Made by a program: the position numbers and the translations under genes. Of a stretch of DNA of 21,071 nucleotides, positions 1 to 9,378 are shown one piece after another; positions within the stretch are counted from its first letter, which is position 1, and the number at the start of each line of letters is the position of its first letter. Location of the stretch: NCBI GenBank assembly GCA_937927435.1, contig CALBDW010000146.1, positions 1 to 21,071 on the forward strand. The letters are read 5' to 3'. This DNA comes from an uncultured Bdellovibrionales bacterium. Lineage in GTDB: Bacteria; Bdellovibrionota; Bdellovibrionia; Bdellovibrionales; JAMPXM01. The notes beneath the pieces were generated by a model that saw nothing but the letters and a program-made list of their open reading frames with translations, made no database searches and was not told the DNA's origin.

Positions 1-638
1 TCAACCTATCGCACCTCGGATACGATCGGATGTCGCCGCCGGTGTTCGCTGGTGAGACCGTTCCGAACGAACGCACCGTTCGCCAGTTCCGCGCCCTTTA
101 CACCCCAGTGCCATGGACAAGGGCCGAGCTCCAGCCATACTTGCAGGGCGCACTCAATTTACCGGCTCATATTTTCCCTCTACCATACACGCGACTGCTC
201 AGAACGCGCTACAATCACTGGGATGGCCCCGGTATTCACGCGAATGCCTTGATCACGATCTTTCCGGTGATGGAGGATTTTGATCCCTACTACAAGATGT
301 ACTCCACGGTACACGAGATCGGTCACCAGGTCGGCAATCTCACCCACATCGACAAGAAAGAAGATTGGATCAACCTATCTTGGGAGTGGGTGGACGGTGA
401 AAAACGCCGGGTCCGCCCTCGTTCGCAGGATCTTTTCGTCAGCCTGCGCGCCACCGCGGATCCTCTTGAGGACTTTGCGGAGTCTTTCGCGGCTTATCGG
501 TTCAACCCGGAGAAGTTGAAACGCGTTTCGCTGGCGAAGTATCGATTCCTCAAGGAGCGTGTGTTTAAGGGTGTCGAGTATGACGGCGCCTCCGCTTGCC
601 CTGTGTCGGTTGGAGATGAGCTTATGAAGGGCGACTAA
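1..638 (+). CDS. ATLF-like zinc metallopeptidase, C-terminal part (5' truncated by window edge)
   Basis: The frame is open from base 3, so the true start lies upstream of the window; the ATG at 30 is only the first internal Met. Counting from that Met, HEIGH at residues 95-99 (bases 312-326) is a zinc-binding HExxH motif. The segment EDFAESFAAYR (about 147-157) supplies the distal glutamate, E151, as in gluzincins. The spacing, and the run of basic helix after EDFAESF, resemble the catalytic C-terminus of anthrax lethal factor (EAEFFAEAF followed by an ERLK helix). I therefore call it ATLF/lethal-factor-like (M34-type) rather than a thermolysin. Substrate is unknown; homologues of this type are often exported, but the N-terminus that would show a signal peptide is missing. 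The stop is TAA at 636-638. The next gene is almost 400 bp away, so this is probably the last gene of its unit. The zinc-peptidase call is firm; the exact family is moderately sure. Confidence 0.72.
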   Translation, partial: NLSHLGYDRMSPPVFAGETVPNERTVRQFRALYTPVPWTRAELQPYLQGALNLPAHIFPLPYTRLLRTRYNHWDGPGIHANALITIFPVMEDFDPYYKMYSTVHEIGHQVGNLTHIDKKEDWINLSWEWVDGEKRRVRPRSQDLFVSLRATADPLEDFAESFAAYRFNPEKLKRVSLAKYRFLKERVFKGVEYDGASACPVSVGDELMKGD

Positions 639-1027
639 CGGAATGGTTGCACTTCTCGAGTTCTTGTTGTGCGTCATTTGCGCGGAGCGCCAGATACATT
701 TGATATCGAAGACGCTTCGCAAATAAAGGCTGTTTATATTTTCCTCACTTTCCTGGGATACGCTTGGCTTCCAGAAATAAATGTGATTCCGTGTCTGCGA
801 TCTCATCACCACGAAAGCGATCGGTTCGCAAAGTCGTTCTTGCTCGGGATGGTGTCAGAGTGGCCATATTTTGTTGGAACAGATCTTGAAGTGAGGAGGT
901 CTGTTTTGGGAGCGGGATCGTTTTGGGATAAGGGGCATACCCATAAGACTAAGAAAATAGGGCTGTTCTGCTTCGAACGCGGACGTCCCTAAAACTGAAA
1001 GTAAACGCGACTGTGAGGAGGGGTGCA
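639..1027. other. Intergenic gap with no supported gene
   Basis: This is about 390 bp between the metallopeptidase and the Lys-Pro protein. A GTG-started frame at 669-992 (107 codons) exists, but it has no SD, no recognisable domain and ends in the leader of the next gene, so I treat it as chance. A short 5-bp hairpin at 707-719 (CGAAG/CTTCG) and an AT-rich patch at 721-742 are present. I could not pair a convincing -35 and -10. The promoter of the downstream gene must lie here. The last bases hold its ribosome binding site (AGGAGG, 1016-1021). Confidence 0.5.
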
Positions 1028-2725
1028 GTGAAACACTGGTCAAGAAAGATATGCGCAATGATCGTTGCGCTTGTGCTAGCGCAACCCGGAGCCTTTGCTG
1101 CTGGGCCGACTGACGTACGCGGAACAGACAATGAAGCCGTGACGTTTAGGCGGCAGGATCGTCGTGAAAATGAACGGAGACCGAATCGCCCTGAGGGGAA
1201 CCGGCCTGATAAACCGGGGCGGCCGAATTTGCCGAATCCGACCGCTCCGCGCCCGACACCCGCGCCGAGCAAACCGAATCTTCCTGTGAAGCCGAATCCT
1301 CCGGCAAAACCAAGCGAGCCGAATAAGCCTGCGAAACCGGGCCAACCGGCAAAGCCGAATCCGCCTGTGAAGCCGAATCCTCCGGCAAAACCAAGCGAGC
1401 CGAATAAGCCTGCGAAACCGGGCCAACCGGCAAAGCCGAATCCGCCTGTGAAGCCGAATCCTCCGGTGAAACCAAGTGAGCCGAATAAGCCTGCGAAACC
1501 GAGCCAACCGGCGAAACCCGATAAACCGGCTCCGCCTGTTAAGCCCCAACCTGGAAAACCGAATCCTCCGACGAAGCCGCAGCCGGGTAAGCCGAATCCT
1601 CCGGCCAAACCGCAACCGGGCAAACCTGGTAAGCCGGGCAAACCTAGTAAACCCGTGAAGCCGGTTAAACCGGTGAAGCCGAATCCTCCGGCCAAACCGC
1701 AACCGGGCAAACCTGGTAAGCCGAGCAAACCCACAAAACCGCATCGGCCGGGCCACACGTGGAAGCCGGATCGTCCGTGGCGTCCGCATAATCCGCGTCC
1801 GCGTCCGCCACATTGGAAGCCGGTTCCTGTACCTGTGCCCGTTCCTGTGCCTGTGCCGGTACCGCCACCGAGTTCGCCGAGTAAGCCCAAACCAGTTGTT
1901 TGCGATGGCTTATTCATTGGTGAGCTTGCGGATGGCAGTGTGTTCACGATCGACCTGCAACAAGCAGGCATCAACCAAGCCACTGTTGACGTGACTCTGG
2001 ACGGGGACTCCGTTCTTCGCGGTGTGGCTGATTGCCAAGACAACGGTTACGGCGAGATCGATGTTTTCATGGATTTTACAGACGGCTCCGCCGCCGAAGC
2101 GACCATCGGCTTGGATGGCGAGATGTACGGGGAAGGTCTCTTTGGAGAAGACTTCACCGCGTATCTTGCGAAAAGCGCGTCTTTCAAGGATCCGTGGAAG
2201 CCTGGACAACTGCCGCGCTTCTCCAATTGGAAAGCCGAATGGGAAAAGGGCATCAGAACGTACGAAGAGTTCCTCGAGGGAACGTGGGGCCTCGTGGCTG
2301 TGGCGACGACTCAGAAGTGTGCTTTCTTTGCGAAGGATGCCTATAACCAAGACGGCGTCACGAACAAAGACGGCAGCTTAATGACCCTTGGGTTCGGTTC
2401 GTTCATCGAGGACGAGGATTCGTTCCAGGTGGTGATCCGTAACTTCAGCAAAGAGGGTTTCGACCAAGGGCCGTATGATTTGGACATTGAGGAGCCGCAA
2501 TTCAATGTCTTCGCCTACAAAGGCGGAGAACCCACTGAAGATGCGCGTTTCGAATATTCGTGTCGCTTTAGAAGAGGGAACGTCGACCAGCTCGTCTGTG
2601 TGATGCCTTTAAGAACCGAACCGGGTGTCGATTTCGGTAAGGATACGATGACCTGCGCGGCGGAGACTTACGGTATCGTGCAAGTCTTCAACCGGATGGA
2701 AGAAGATGTCGACGGGGGTTGGTGA
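1028..2725 (+). CDS. Secreted Lys-Pro repeat protein with six-cysteine C-terminal domain
   Basis: Not a family I recognise. I choose GTG at 1028 because AGGAGG (1016-1021) sits 6 bp upstream; an in-frame GTG at 1013 lies before that site. This gives 565 aa. Residues 1-25 form a signal peptide: basic start, hydrophobic core IVALVLA, then an AFA-A type cleavage site. Residues about 50-265 are almost entirely Lys/Pro with Asn, Gly, Ala and Ser, built from tandem repeats. Residues about 265-281 are a Pro-Val alternation. From about 290 to the end is an acidic globular domain with six cysteines (292, 336, 431, 512, 524, 543), an even number consistent with disulfides outside the cytoplasm. The basic, extended Pro-rich stalk could cross or bind peptidoglycan or LPS and present the C-terminal domain; that is inference. 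The gene stands alone and ends at a strong terminator. It could be an adhesin, an envelope spacer or a structural surface protein. Confidence 0.8.
   Translation: MKHWSRKICAMIVALVLAQPGAFAAGPTDVRGTDNEAVTFRRQDRRENERRPNRPEGNRPDKPGRPNLPNPTAPRPTPAPSKPNLPVKPNPPAKPSEPNKPAKPGQPAKPNPPVKPNPPAKPSEPNKPAKPGQPAKPNPPVKPNPPVKPSEPNKPAKPSQPAKPDKPAPPVKPQPGKPNPPTKPQPGKPNPPAKPQPGKPGKPGKPSKPVKPVKPVKPNPPAKPQPGKPGKPSKPTKPHRPGHTWKPDRPWRPHNPRPRPPHWKPVPVPVPVPVPVPVPPPSSPSKPKPVVCDGLFIGELADGSVFTIDLQQAGINQATVDVTLDGDSVLRGVADCQDNGYGEIDVFMDFTDGSAAEATIGLDGEMYGEGLFGEDFTAYLAKSASFKDPWKPGQLPRFSNWKAEWEKGIRTYEEFLEGTWGLVAVATTQKCAFFAKDAYNQDGVTNKDGSLMTLGFGSFIEDEDSFQVVIRNFSKEGFDQGPYDLDIEEPQFNVFAYKGGEPTEDARFEYSCRFRRGNVDQLVCVMPLRTEPGVDFGKDTMTCAAETYGIVQVFNRMEEDVDGGW
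1289..1540 (+). repeat. 81-bp in-frame tandem repeat (27 codons) in the Lys-Pro gene
   Basis: Copy 1 (1289-1369) and copy 2 (1370-1450) read as identical over 81 bp. Copy 3 (1451-1540) is diverged and 90 bp long. The unit encodes KPNPPAKPSEPNKP followed by AKPGQPAKPNPPV. A partial, diverged unit precedes copy 1 (about 1271-1288). The exact identity of the first two copies points to a recent duplication, so copy number may vary between strains without shifting the frame. Confidence 0.9.
1541..1723 (+). repeat. Second repeat block: 33-bp KPQPGKPNPP units and a 48-bp exact direct repeat
   Basis: Two 33-bp units (1541-1573 and 1574-1606) encode KPQPGKPNPPT/A. A 48-bp stretch at 1589-1636 recurs exactly at 1676-1723. 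Between them are short GKP and VKP tripeptide repeats. All units keep the reading frame. This block differs in period from the 81-bp array immediately upstream. Confidence 0.8.
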
Positions 2726-2758
2726 GATCCGGCTCTGAACGTTTAAACGTTGCAAGAA

Positions 2759-2792
2759 GCCGCTCCCTTCAAACGGGGAGCGGCATTTTTTT
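2759..2792 (+). terminator. Rho-independent terminator after the Lys-Pro protein gene
   Basis: The stem GCCGCTCCC (2759-2767) pairs perfectly with GGGAGCGGC (2776-2784) across an 8-nt loop. It is followed by A and then seven T (2786-2792). It lies 34 bp past the stop of the upstream gene. The opposite strand has no comparable T-run, so its main use is for plus-strand transcription, although the hairpin also faces the end of the convergent HD-GYP gene. Confidence 0.93.
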
Positions 2793-2801
2793 GGAGGCGA
2801 A

Positions 2802-3800
2802 TTAGGACGCTTCCTTCATTTTGAAGAGAACTGATTGCATCGCCTTCAAAAGGTCGCGGTCGTAGCGGGGCGCAAGCTTCGTCGACATGAATTCAAGAGC
2901 CGCCGACGGCGACATCGGTTGGTTGTACGAACGCTTGGTTGTAAGAGCGTCGTAGGTATCGGTGATGGCCACGATCCGCGCCATCGGATGAATCTCGGGA
3001 CCCGAAAGCTGTTGCGGGTAACCGTTGCCAAGAAAACTTTCGTGGTGTTCAAAACAACAGGCTTTCATCGCTTCTGAGCAGTTGTGTTCCGTCAGGATGC
3101 GCAGGCCGTACTGCGGGTGCTTTTGCATTTGCGCCCATTCGGCGTCGTTGAGCGGTCCTTTCTTGCAGATGATTTCGACGGCGACATTTCTTTTTCCGAT
3201 GTCGTGGAAGAGGGCGCCGCGGCCGAGTTCAAGCAGATCCTCTTTCGCGTATCCGACGACTTGGCCGAGCCCGAGGGAGTAGATGCCGACGTCGAGCGAA
3301 TGGTTGTAGGTGTAGAAGTCGTGCGAGGACAGGCTGATCAAGTGGGCCATGCCCTCGGGATGCGCTTCCATGAAATCGATGAAGTTGGCGACAAGCTCTT
3401 TGGAGTCATTCAGGGCGCGTTCAATATCCGGGTTTTCAAAAATTTCCTCGGCGAGAGTCAGCGAACTTTCGCGCAGGATTTGTGCCTTTGTCTGAACGGC
3501 GAGTTCGTCTTCGTTAAGGCGTTGAAAGACGTATTGTTTGTAGTCCGAACGTTGCGATTCAGGAACGTAGAAGACGTCGGCGCGCTCAAGAGACGCGATT
3601 TTTTCGGCGGTGATTGATTCTCCCCCGCGCAAGTAATGCACGTAACGGCCGTTGATCATGATGTAGAGATCGAAAGTGATCGGCCGGTTCGGGATGATGG
3701 TGCTGATCCGGATTTTGAAGAATTTTTGAATATTCTCGTCGGTCTGCATGTCTTGTTCATTTTGCCATGGTTCAATTGACTCTCCAATGAAAGATGCCAT
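2802..3800 (-). CDS. HD-GYP domain protein, probable cyclic-di-GMP phosphodiesterase
   Basis: 332 aa, cytoplasmic (no membrane segment seen). HD-GYP proteins hydrolyse cyclic di-GMP at a bi- or trinuclear metal centre. Visible signature residues: H167 (YNHSLD), H199-D200 with K203 (HDIGK), H228 (KHP), H252-H253-E254, then GNGYP at 258-262, and D281 (TDTYDALT). The GYP triad and both HH/HD metal pairs are intact, so catalysis is expected. Residues about 25-95 form an N-terminal alpha/beta module of unknown role, typical of stand-alone HD-GYP proteins of predatory and related bacteria (inference); residues about 95-140 look helical. The start is uncertain: the ATG at 3800 has no clear SD, and Met18 (3749) is an alternative. 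It diverges from recG and converges on the Lys-Pro protein gene. Its effect on motility or lifestyle cannot be read from this sequence. Confidence 0.9.
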   Translation of the reverse strand: MASFIGESIEPWQNEQDMQTDENIQKFFKIRISTIIPNRPITFDLYIMINGRYVHYLRGGESITAEKIASLERADVFYVPESQRSDYKQYVFQRLNEDELAVQTKAQILRESSLTLAEEIFENPDIERALNDSKELVANFIDFMEAHPEGMAHLISLSSHDFYTYNHSLDVGIYSLGLGQVVGYAKEDLLELGRGALFHDIGKRNVAVEIICKKGPLNDAEWAQMQKHPQYGLRILTEHNCSEAMKACCFEHHESFLGNGYPQQLSGPEIHPMARIVAITDTYDALTTKRSYNQPMSPSAALEFMSTKLAPRYDRDLLKAMQSVLFKMKEAS

Positions 3801-3925
3801 AACTAGTTTTGGCTCGTCTAAAAATGGGAACCGGCCGCTCGAAGTTGGATAAATAAAACTCCGTAAATAAGTCCGTGGCGGAACCAGGTGATCGTGGGGA
3901 AGTTTTCGAATCGAGGTCTAAGTAG
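3801..3925. promoter_or_regulatory. Divergent intergenic region between the HD-GYP gene and recG
   Basis: 125 bp that must hold promoters for both flanking genes unless they are read from further away. It has AT-rich patches at 3818-3826 and 3849-3870, but I could not fit a consensus -35/-10 pair with normal spacing on either strand. The recG ribosome binding site GAGGT is at 3913-3917, 8 bp before its ATG. Confidence 0.4.
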
Positions 3926-6190
<2,265 letters not shown>

Positions 6191-6208
6191 GATCCACAAG
6201 ATGCATTT

Positions 6209-6232
6209 ATAGGTGTCATTAGTCCTATTTTT
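6209..6232 (+). terminator. Possible weak terminator after recG
   Basis: A 5-bp stem ATAGG (6209-6213) / CCTAT (6224-6228) with a 10-nt loop runs directly into a T-run (6228-6232), starting 19 bp after the recG stop. The stem is short and AT-rich, so termination would be inefficient at best. Confidence 0.35.
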
Positions 6233-6340
6233 AATGCTACCGAACCGCAAATTTTTCTTTTCTCCTAAGCCCGTCACGTGCTCTGCTATTTTCCGCCGTA
6301 CGAAATGAATTGAGTTCGTTGAGTTAGGCTGGAGGGGCTA

Positions 6341-8479
6341 ATGAAGTTTTGGGTTAACAAACTTTCCGTACGCTTGAGCGCGGCGGCGTTGGCTGTGCTC
6401 GGTTTATACGCATCGTCCGCTGACGCGGGTGAAGTCCTTCGCTTAAAAGCGGGTGAGGTGAATACTCGCGAAGAGTCCCTCCGGTCGGGGCTCGGGGCAC
6501 CCCAAGGGGGTCGCGGCTATTTCGTCATTCAATTTAAGGAACCGATCCATCGCAAGGATTCGCAGGCGTTGAAGGATTTGGGGGCGAAAATCGTCCGCTA
6601 CCTTCCGGATGACGCGTTGGTTGTGAAAGCGAATCTGCGCACGATAGAGACAATTCGTTCCACGCTCAACGACCACATCAACGCCGTCGTTCGTTATTCT
6701 CCGCTTTGGAAACAGTCTCTCGAGTTTGTACCGGCGAGCGTTTTCAGCGCGCAATTCAGGGAAGATGTTCTCGTCACACTTTTCCCGGATGAAAAGGTGG
6801 AACCGGTCGTTCGGGCCCTCAGAGCGATTCGGGGCACGCTCGTTTTAGAAACAGGCGATCGTTCGATTCGCGTGAGTGCTGAACGCCGCTCGGTTGAGGA
6901 AATCGCGAAAATCGAGGCCGTCGAGTGGGTGCAACCGAACCCCGTAATCGACGCGCTTTACATGAAAGGCCTCGTCGATCCGGAACATCTCGAAACGCAA
7001 GTGCGGCAAGGCTATGAGGACGCGACCGGTTTTGAAACCGGAACGAAAATCATGAACTTCGAAACCGCATGGGCGCGCGGACTCACAGGCCACGGGCAAA
7101 TCGCCGCGATGGCGGATACGGGCCTCGATGTCGGCGACCTTTCGAAACTTCACCAAGATTTTTATGGTCGTGTGCCTTCGGGATACGCCTTTGGTCTTTT
7201 CTCGAGATCGTGGGAAGACCCGATGGGGCATGGTACACATGTCGCCGGTAGCGTCGTTGGCGGCGGTAACGCCTCGGGCGGAATTTTCCGCGGAGGTGCT
7301 TATGAAGCTTGGTTGGTCGCCGAAAGCTTGTGGAGCCCGATGCTCAACAACCTCACGCTTCCGTCGCGCATGGAGGATCTTTTCGGCCGCGCTTACAATG
7401 ACGGCGCCCGCGTCCACACCAACTCGTGGGGAGCGGCCGCTTCGACTGACTACGATGCGATGGCGCAAAAAGTGGACGAGATCGCGGCGACTTATCCCGA
7501 CCTGCTGATCTTGTTCGCTGCGGGTAACGCCGGCGCCGACAGAAACCGCGACGGGCGCGTCGACCCGGGGTCGGTCGGATCTCCGGGAACGGCGAAGAAC
7601 GTGCTGACCGTTGGTGCGAGTAAGAACTACGTCTTGAAAGGTGGTTTGCAGGCGAAGCTCAAAGAGACCAATCTCAAGGATCTCTGGCCGGTTGAACCGC
7701 TGGCGAGCTCGAGCTTCTCCGAGAACCCGCAAGGCCTTGTGGCGTTCAGCTCGCGTGGACCGACGCCTGACGGCCGTATTAAGCCGGAAGTGGTCGCCCC
7801 GGGGACGAATATCTTGAGCGTCCGGTCACAGCATCCTAAAGCTGAGATCCTGTGGGGCGCCTACAACCAAGACTACGTTTGGTCGGGCGGAACCTCGATG
7901 TCCACTCCGCTGGTGGCGGGAGCGGCAACGGTGGTTCGCCAGTACCTCGTTGAGCAAAGAGGTGTGGCGCGGCCGTCGGCGGCTCTGATCAAAGCGATCC
8001 TCATGCATACGGCCGTAGATCTTTATCCGGGTGGCTTTGGTGAGATCGGCGCCGCTAACGGGCAAGAGATCCTCAAACCGCGGCCCGATTCCGATCAGGG
8101 TTATGGTCGCGTCGATGTCGCTCGCGCGACCGACCTCGATGGTGCGTTTATCGTTGATGAGCCGGTTGGTGTTGGGACTGGTCAGTCGCAGACTTATGTG
8201 ATCCGGGTTTCTGGCTTCGGTCGCCTGACGGCCACGCTGGTTTACACCGATGTACCGGGGGCTGCGGGTGCTTCCAAAGCTCTCGTGAACGACCTCGATC
8301 TGGTCCTTATTTATCCGGATGGACGTGAAGTGAGTCTGAGCGACCGGCTCAATAACGCAGAGATGATCGAGGCCGATGTGGTGCCAGGTGACTACAAGAT
8401 TCGCATCAAAGGCCATAATGTTCCGCAAGGGCCTGTCGCTGGCAGCCAGCCCTACGCACTTGTTGTCACTGTCAATTGA
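6341..8479 (+). CDS. Exported subtilisin-like serine protease (S8, KP-43-like)
   Basis: 712 aa. Start ATG with SD GGAGG (6331-6335), 5 bp spacing. A signal peptide spans residues 1-29 (KKxSxx-type basic start, hydrophobic core, cleavage after ADA). Residues about 55-205 form a long propeptide that looks like two similar beta-alpha-beta modules (about 58-125 and 141-205). The catalytic domain has the full triad: D259 (ADTGLD), H297 (GHGTHVAG) and S519 (SGGTSMSTP), plus the oxyanion asparagine N396 (AAGN). The C-terminal part (about 610-712) is a beta-sandwich with TLVYTDVPG, LVNDLDLV and HNVPQGP, matching the P-domain-like jelly roll of the oxidatively stable KP-43 subtilase group. It is probably secreted or outer-membrane associated, degrading proteins outside the cell. 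Single gene; no inhibitor gene next to it. Confidence 0.95.
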   Translation: MKFWVNKLSVRLSAAALAVLGLYASSADAGEVLRLKAGEVNTREESLRSGLGAPQGGRGYFVIQFKEPIHRKDSQALKDLGAKIVRYLPDDALVVKANLRTIETIRSTLNDHINAVVRYSPLWKQSLEFVPASVFSAQFREDVLVTLFPDEKVEPVVRALRAIRGTLVLETGDRSIRVSAERRSVEEIAKIEAVEWVQPNPVIDALYMKGLVDPEHLETQVRQGYEDATGFETGTKIMNFETAWARGLTGHGQIAAMADTGLDVGDLSKLHQDFYGRVPSGYAFGLFSRSWEDPMGHGTHVAGSVVGGGNASGGIFRGGAYEAWLVAESLWSPMLNNLTLPSRMEDLFGRAYNDGARVHTNSWGAAASTDYDAMAQKVDEIAATYPDLLILFAAGNAGADRNRDGRVDPGSVGSPGTAKNVLTVGASKNYVLKGGLQAKLKETNLKDLWPVEPLASSSFSENPQGLVAFSSRGPTPDGRIKPEVVAPGTNILSVRSQHPKAEILWGAYNQDYVWSGGTSMSTPLVAGAATVVRQYLVEQRGVARPSAALIKAILMHTAVDLYPGGFGEIGAANGQEILKPRPDSDQGYGRVDVARATDLDGAFIVDEPVGVGTGQSQTYVIRVSGFGRLTATLVYTDVPGAAGASKALVNDLDLVLIYPDGREVSLSDRLNNAEMIEADVVPGDYKIRIKGHNVPQGPVAGSQPYALVVTVN

Positions 8480-8778
8480 TATTGCTCTCGATTTGATCGT
8501 GGTGCTGAGTCGACTTGCTTCCAGCCAGAGCCGCTCGGCACCACCTCCTCCGATTGCGCATCGCGTCTATTTTTCAAGGTTCGCTGAAAAAACTTCGACA
8601 GCTGTTGTCTTTTACCCTGCAGGCATTGATTAAGAGTGTCAAAAATGGTAAAAAAGCGAGTCTTTTGCCGCTCAGAGGGTGCCGTACTCGAGGCGGGAAC
8701 GCCGCTTCTGTGAAGGATTTGCGGTTTTTGAAAGTTGTACGGGATCAGCGGTGGATGTTTTTTACAGGAGGTCCTTTG
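8480..8778. promoter_or_regulatory. Leader and promoter region of the CdnL/CarD gene
   Basis: 299 bp with no separate gene. The frame upstream of the CdnL start is open by chance. A candidate promoter is TTGATT (8626-8631) and TAAAAA (8649-8654) with a 17-bp spacer; each box matches four of six consensus bases. This would leave a leader of about 115 nt. A short palindrome ACAGCTGT lies near 8600 and has no T-run, so I do not call it a terminator. The SD AGGAGGT is at 8766-8772. Confidence 0.3.
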
Positions 8779-9270
8779 ATGGCCACTACCTTTAAAGTGG
8801 GCGATAACGCCGTTTATCCGGGACATGGGGTCGGAAAAGTTACGGCCATTGAAACCAAAGAGATCTTCGGTAAGAAGCACGAGTTCTACACCATCCAGAT
8901 CCTCGAAAACGGGATGAAAATCATGATCCCCAAAGACAATGTCGAGGCGGTGGGTCTGAGACCTATTATTTCCCGTGAAGAAGCCCACAAGGTGATCGAG
9001 ATCCTGAAAGAGACGAACGTCAAAATCGATAATCAAACGTGGAACCGGCGTTATCGCGAATACATGGAAAAGATTAAAACCGGTTCCGTTTTCGAAATCG
9101 CGGAAGTTCTCCGTGACCTCTTCCTGCTCAAAGTTGAAAAAGAGCTGAGCTTCGGCGAGCGGAAAATGCTCGATACCGCCCGTGGACTTCTTTTGAAAGA
9201 ACTCAGCCTGGCGACGAGCCGCGAAGAGCTGCAAAGCCAAGAAGAAGTTCGCGCGATCTTCGGTCTTTAA
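8779..9270 (+). CDS. CdnL/CarD family RNA polymerase-binding regulator
   Basis: 163 aa; start ATG with a near-perfect SD AGGAGGT 6 bp upstream. The frame is open further upstream, but the family begins at this Met. The N-terminal Tudor-like RNA-polymerase-interacting domain (about 1-62) starts with VGDNAVYPGHGVGKV and binds the beta-subunit protrusion. The helical C-terminal domain (about 66-160) contains W88 within TWNRRYREY; in characterised CdnL/CarD proteins the conserved tryptophan wedges into the upstream edge of the transcription bubble and stabilises open complexes. Length matches Myxococcus CdnL (about 164 aa) and lacks the HMGA-like tail of true M. xanthus CarD, so CdnL is the better name. 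Expected to be important for growth and rRNA transcription. It sits just upstream of gltX in the same direction. Confidence 0.94.
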   Translation: MATTFKVGDNAVYPGHGVGKVTAIETKEIFGKKHEFYTIQILENGMKIMIPKDNVEAVGLRPIISREEAHKVIEILKETNVKIDNQTWNRRYREYMEKIKTGSVFEIAEVLRDLFLLKVEKELSFGERKMLDTARGLLLKELSLATSREELQSQEEVRAIFGL

Positions 9271-9330
9271 TTCCATCCAGCCTCTTTATGCGGGGCCGAC
9301 AAGCGCATGAGAAATGCGTCGTGACTTCGG

Positions 9331-9351
9331 GCGTTTTCCGGGTGAAAACGC
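9331..9351 (+). other. Perfect 8-bp hairpin in the gltX leader
   Basis: GCGTTTTC (9331-9338) pairs with GAAAACGC (9344-9351) around loop CGGGT. There is no T-run after it, so a classical terminator is unlikely. It ends 27 nt before the gltX ATG. A smaller hairpin (CGCAT/ATGCG) precedes it at about 9304-9318. It could be a CdnL 3' end formed by processing, or a leader element of gltX. Confidence 0.5.
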
Positions 9352-9378
9352 TCTGAGAAGTCTGTATGAAGAGGCCCT

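Noticed and set aside
669..992. GTG-started 107-codon plus-strand frame
   Set aside because: No ribosome binding site, no recognisable domain, and codon use unlike neighbours; treated as chance in the intergenic gap.
1289..1723. CRISPR-like periodic repeats
   Set aside because: Repeats are in-frame coding units with no unique spacers between them; this is protein-coding tandem duplication.
949..2043. Long minus-strand open frame (about 364 codons) rich in Gly-Phe-Gly-Leu, collagen-like
   Set aside because: It is the complement of the Lys-Pro repeats; the repeat composition suppresses stops. The plus-strand frame has a SD, signal peptide, a Cys-rich domain and a terminator.
6845..7732. 295-codon minus-strand frame opposite the subtilase
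   Set aside because: Shadow of the catalytic domain; no SD and no domain.
8590..8620. Palindrome ACAGCTGT with T-rich sequence after the subtilase gene
   Set aside because: The stem is too short and the T-tract interrupted; not a credible terminator.
8515..8778. N-terminal extension of the CdnL gene (88 extra codons)
   Set aside because: The strong AGGAGGT at 8766-8772 and the family N-terminus both fix the start at 8779.
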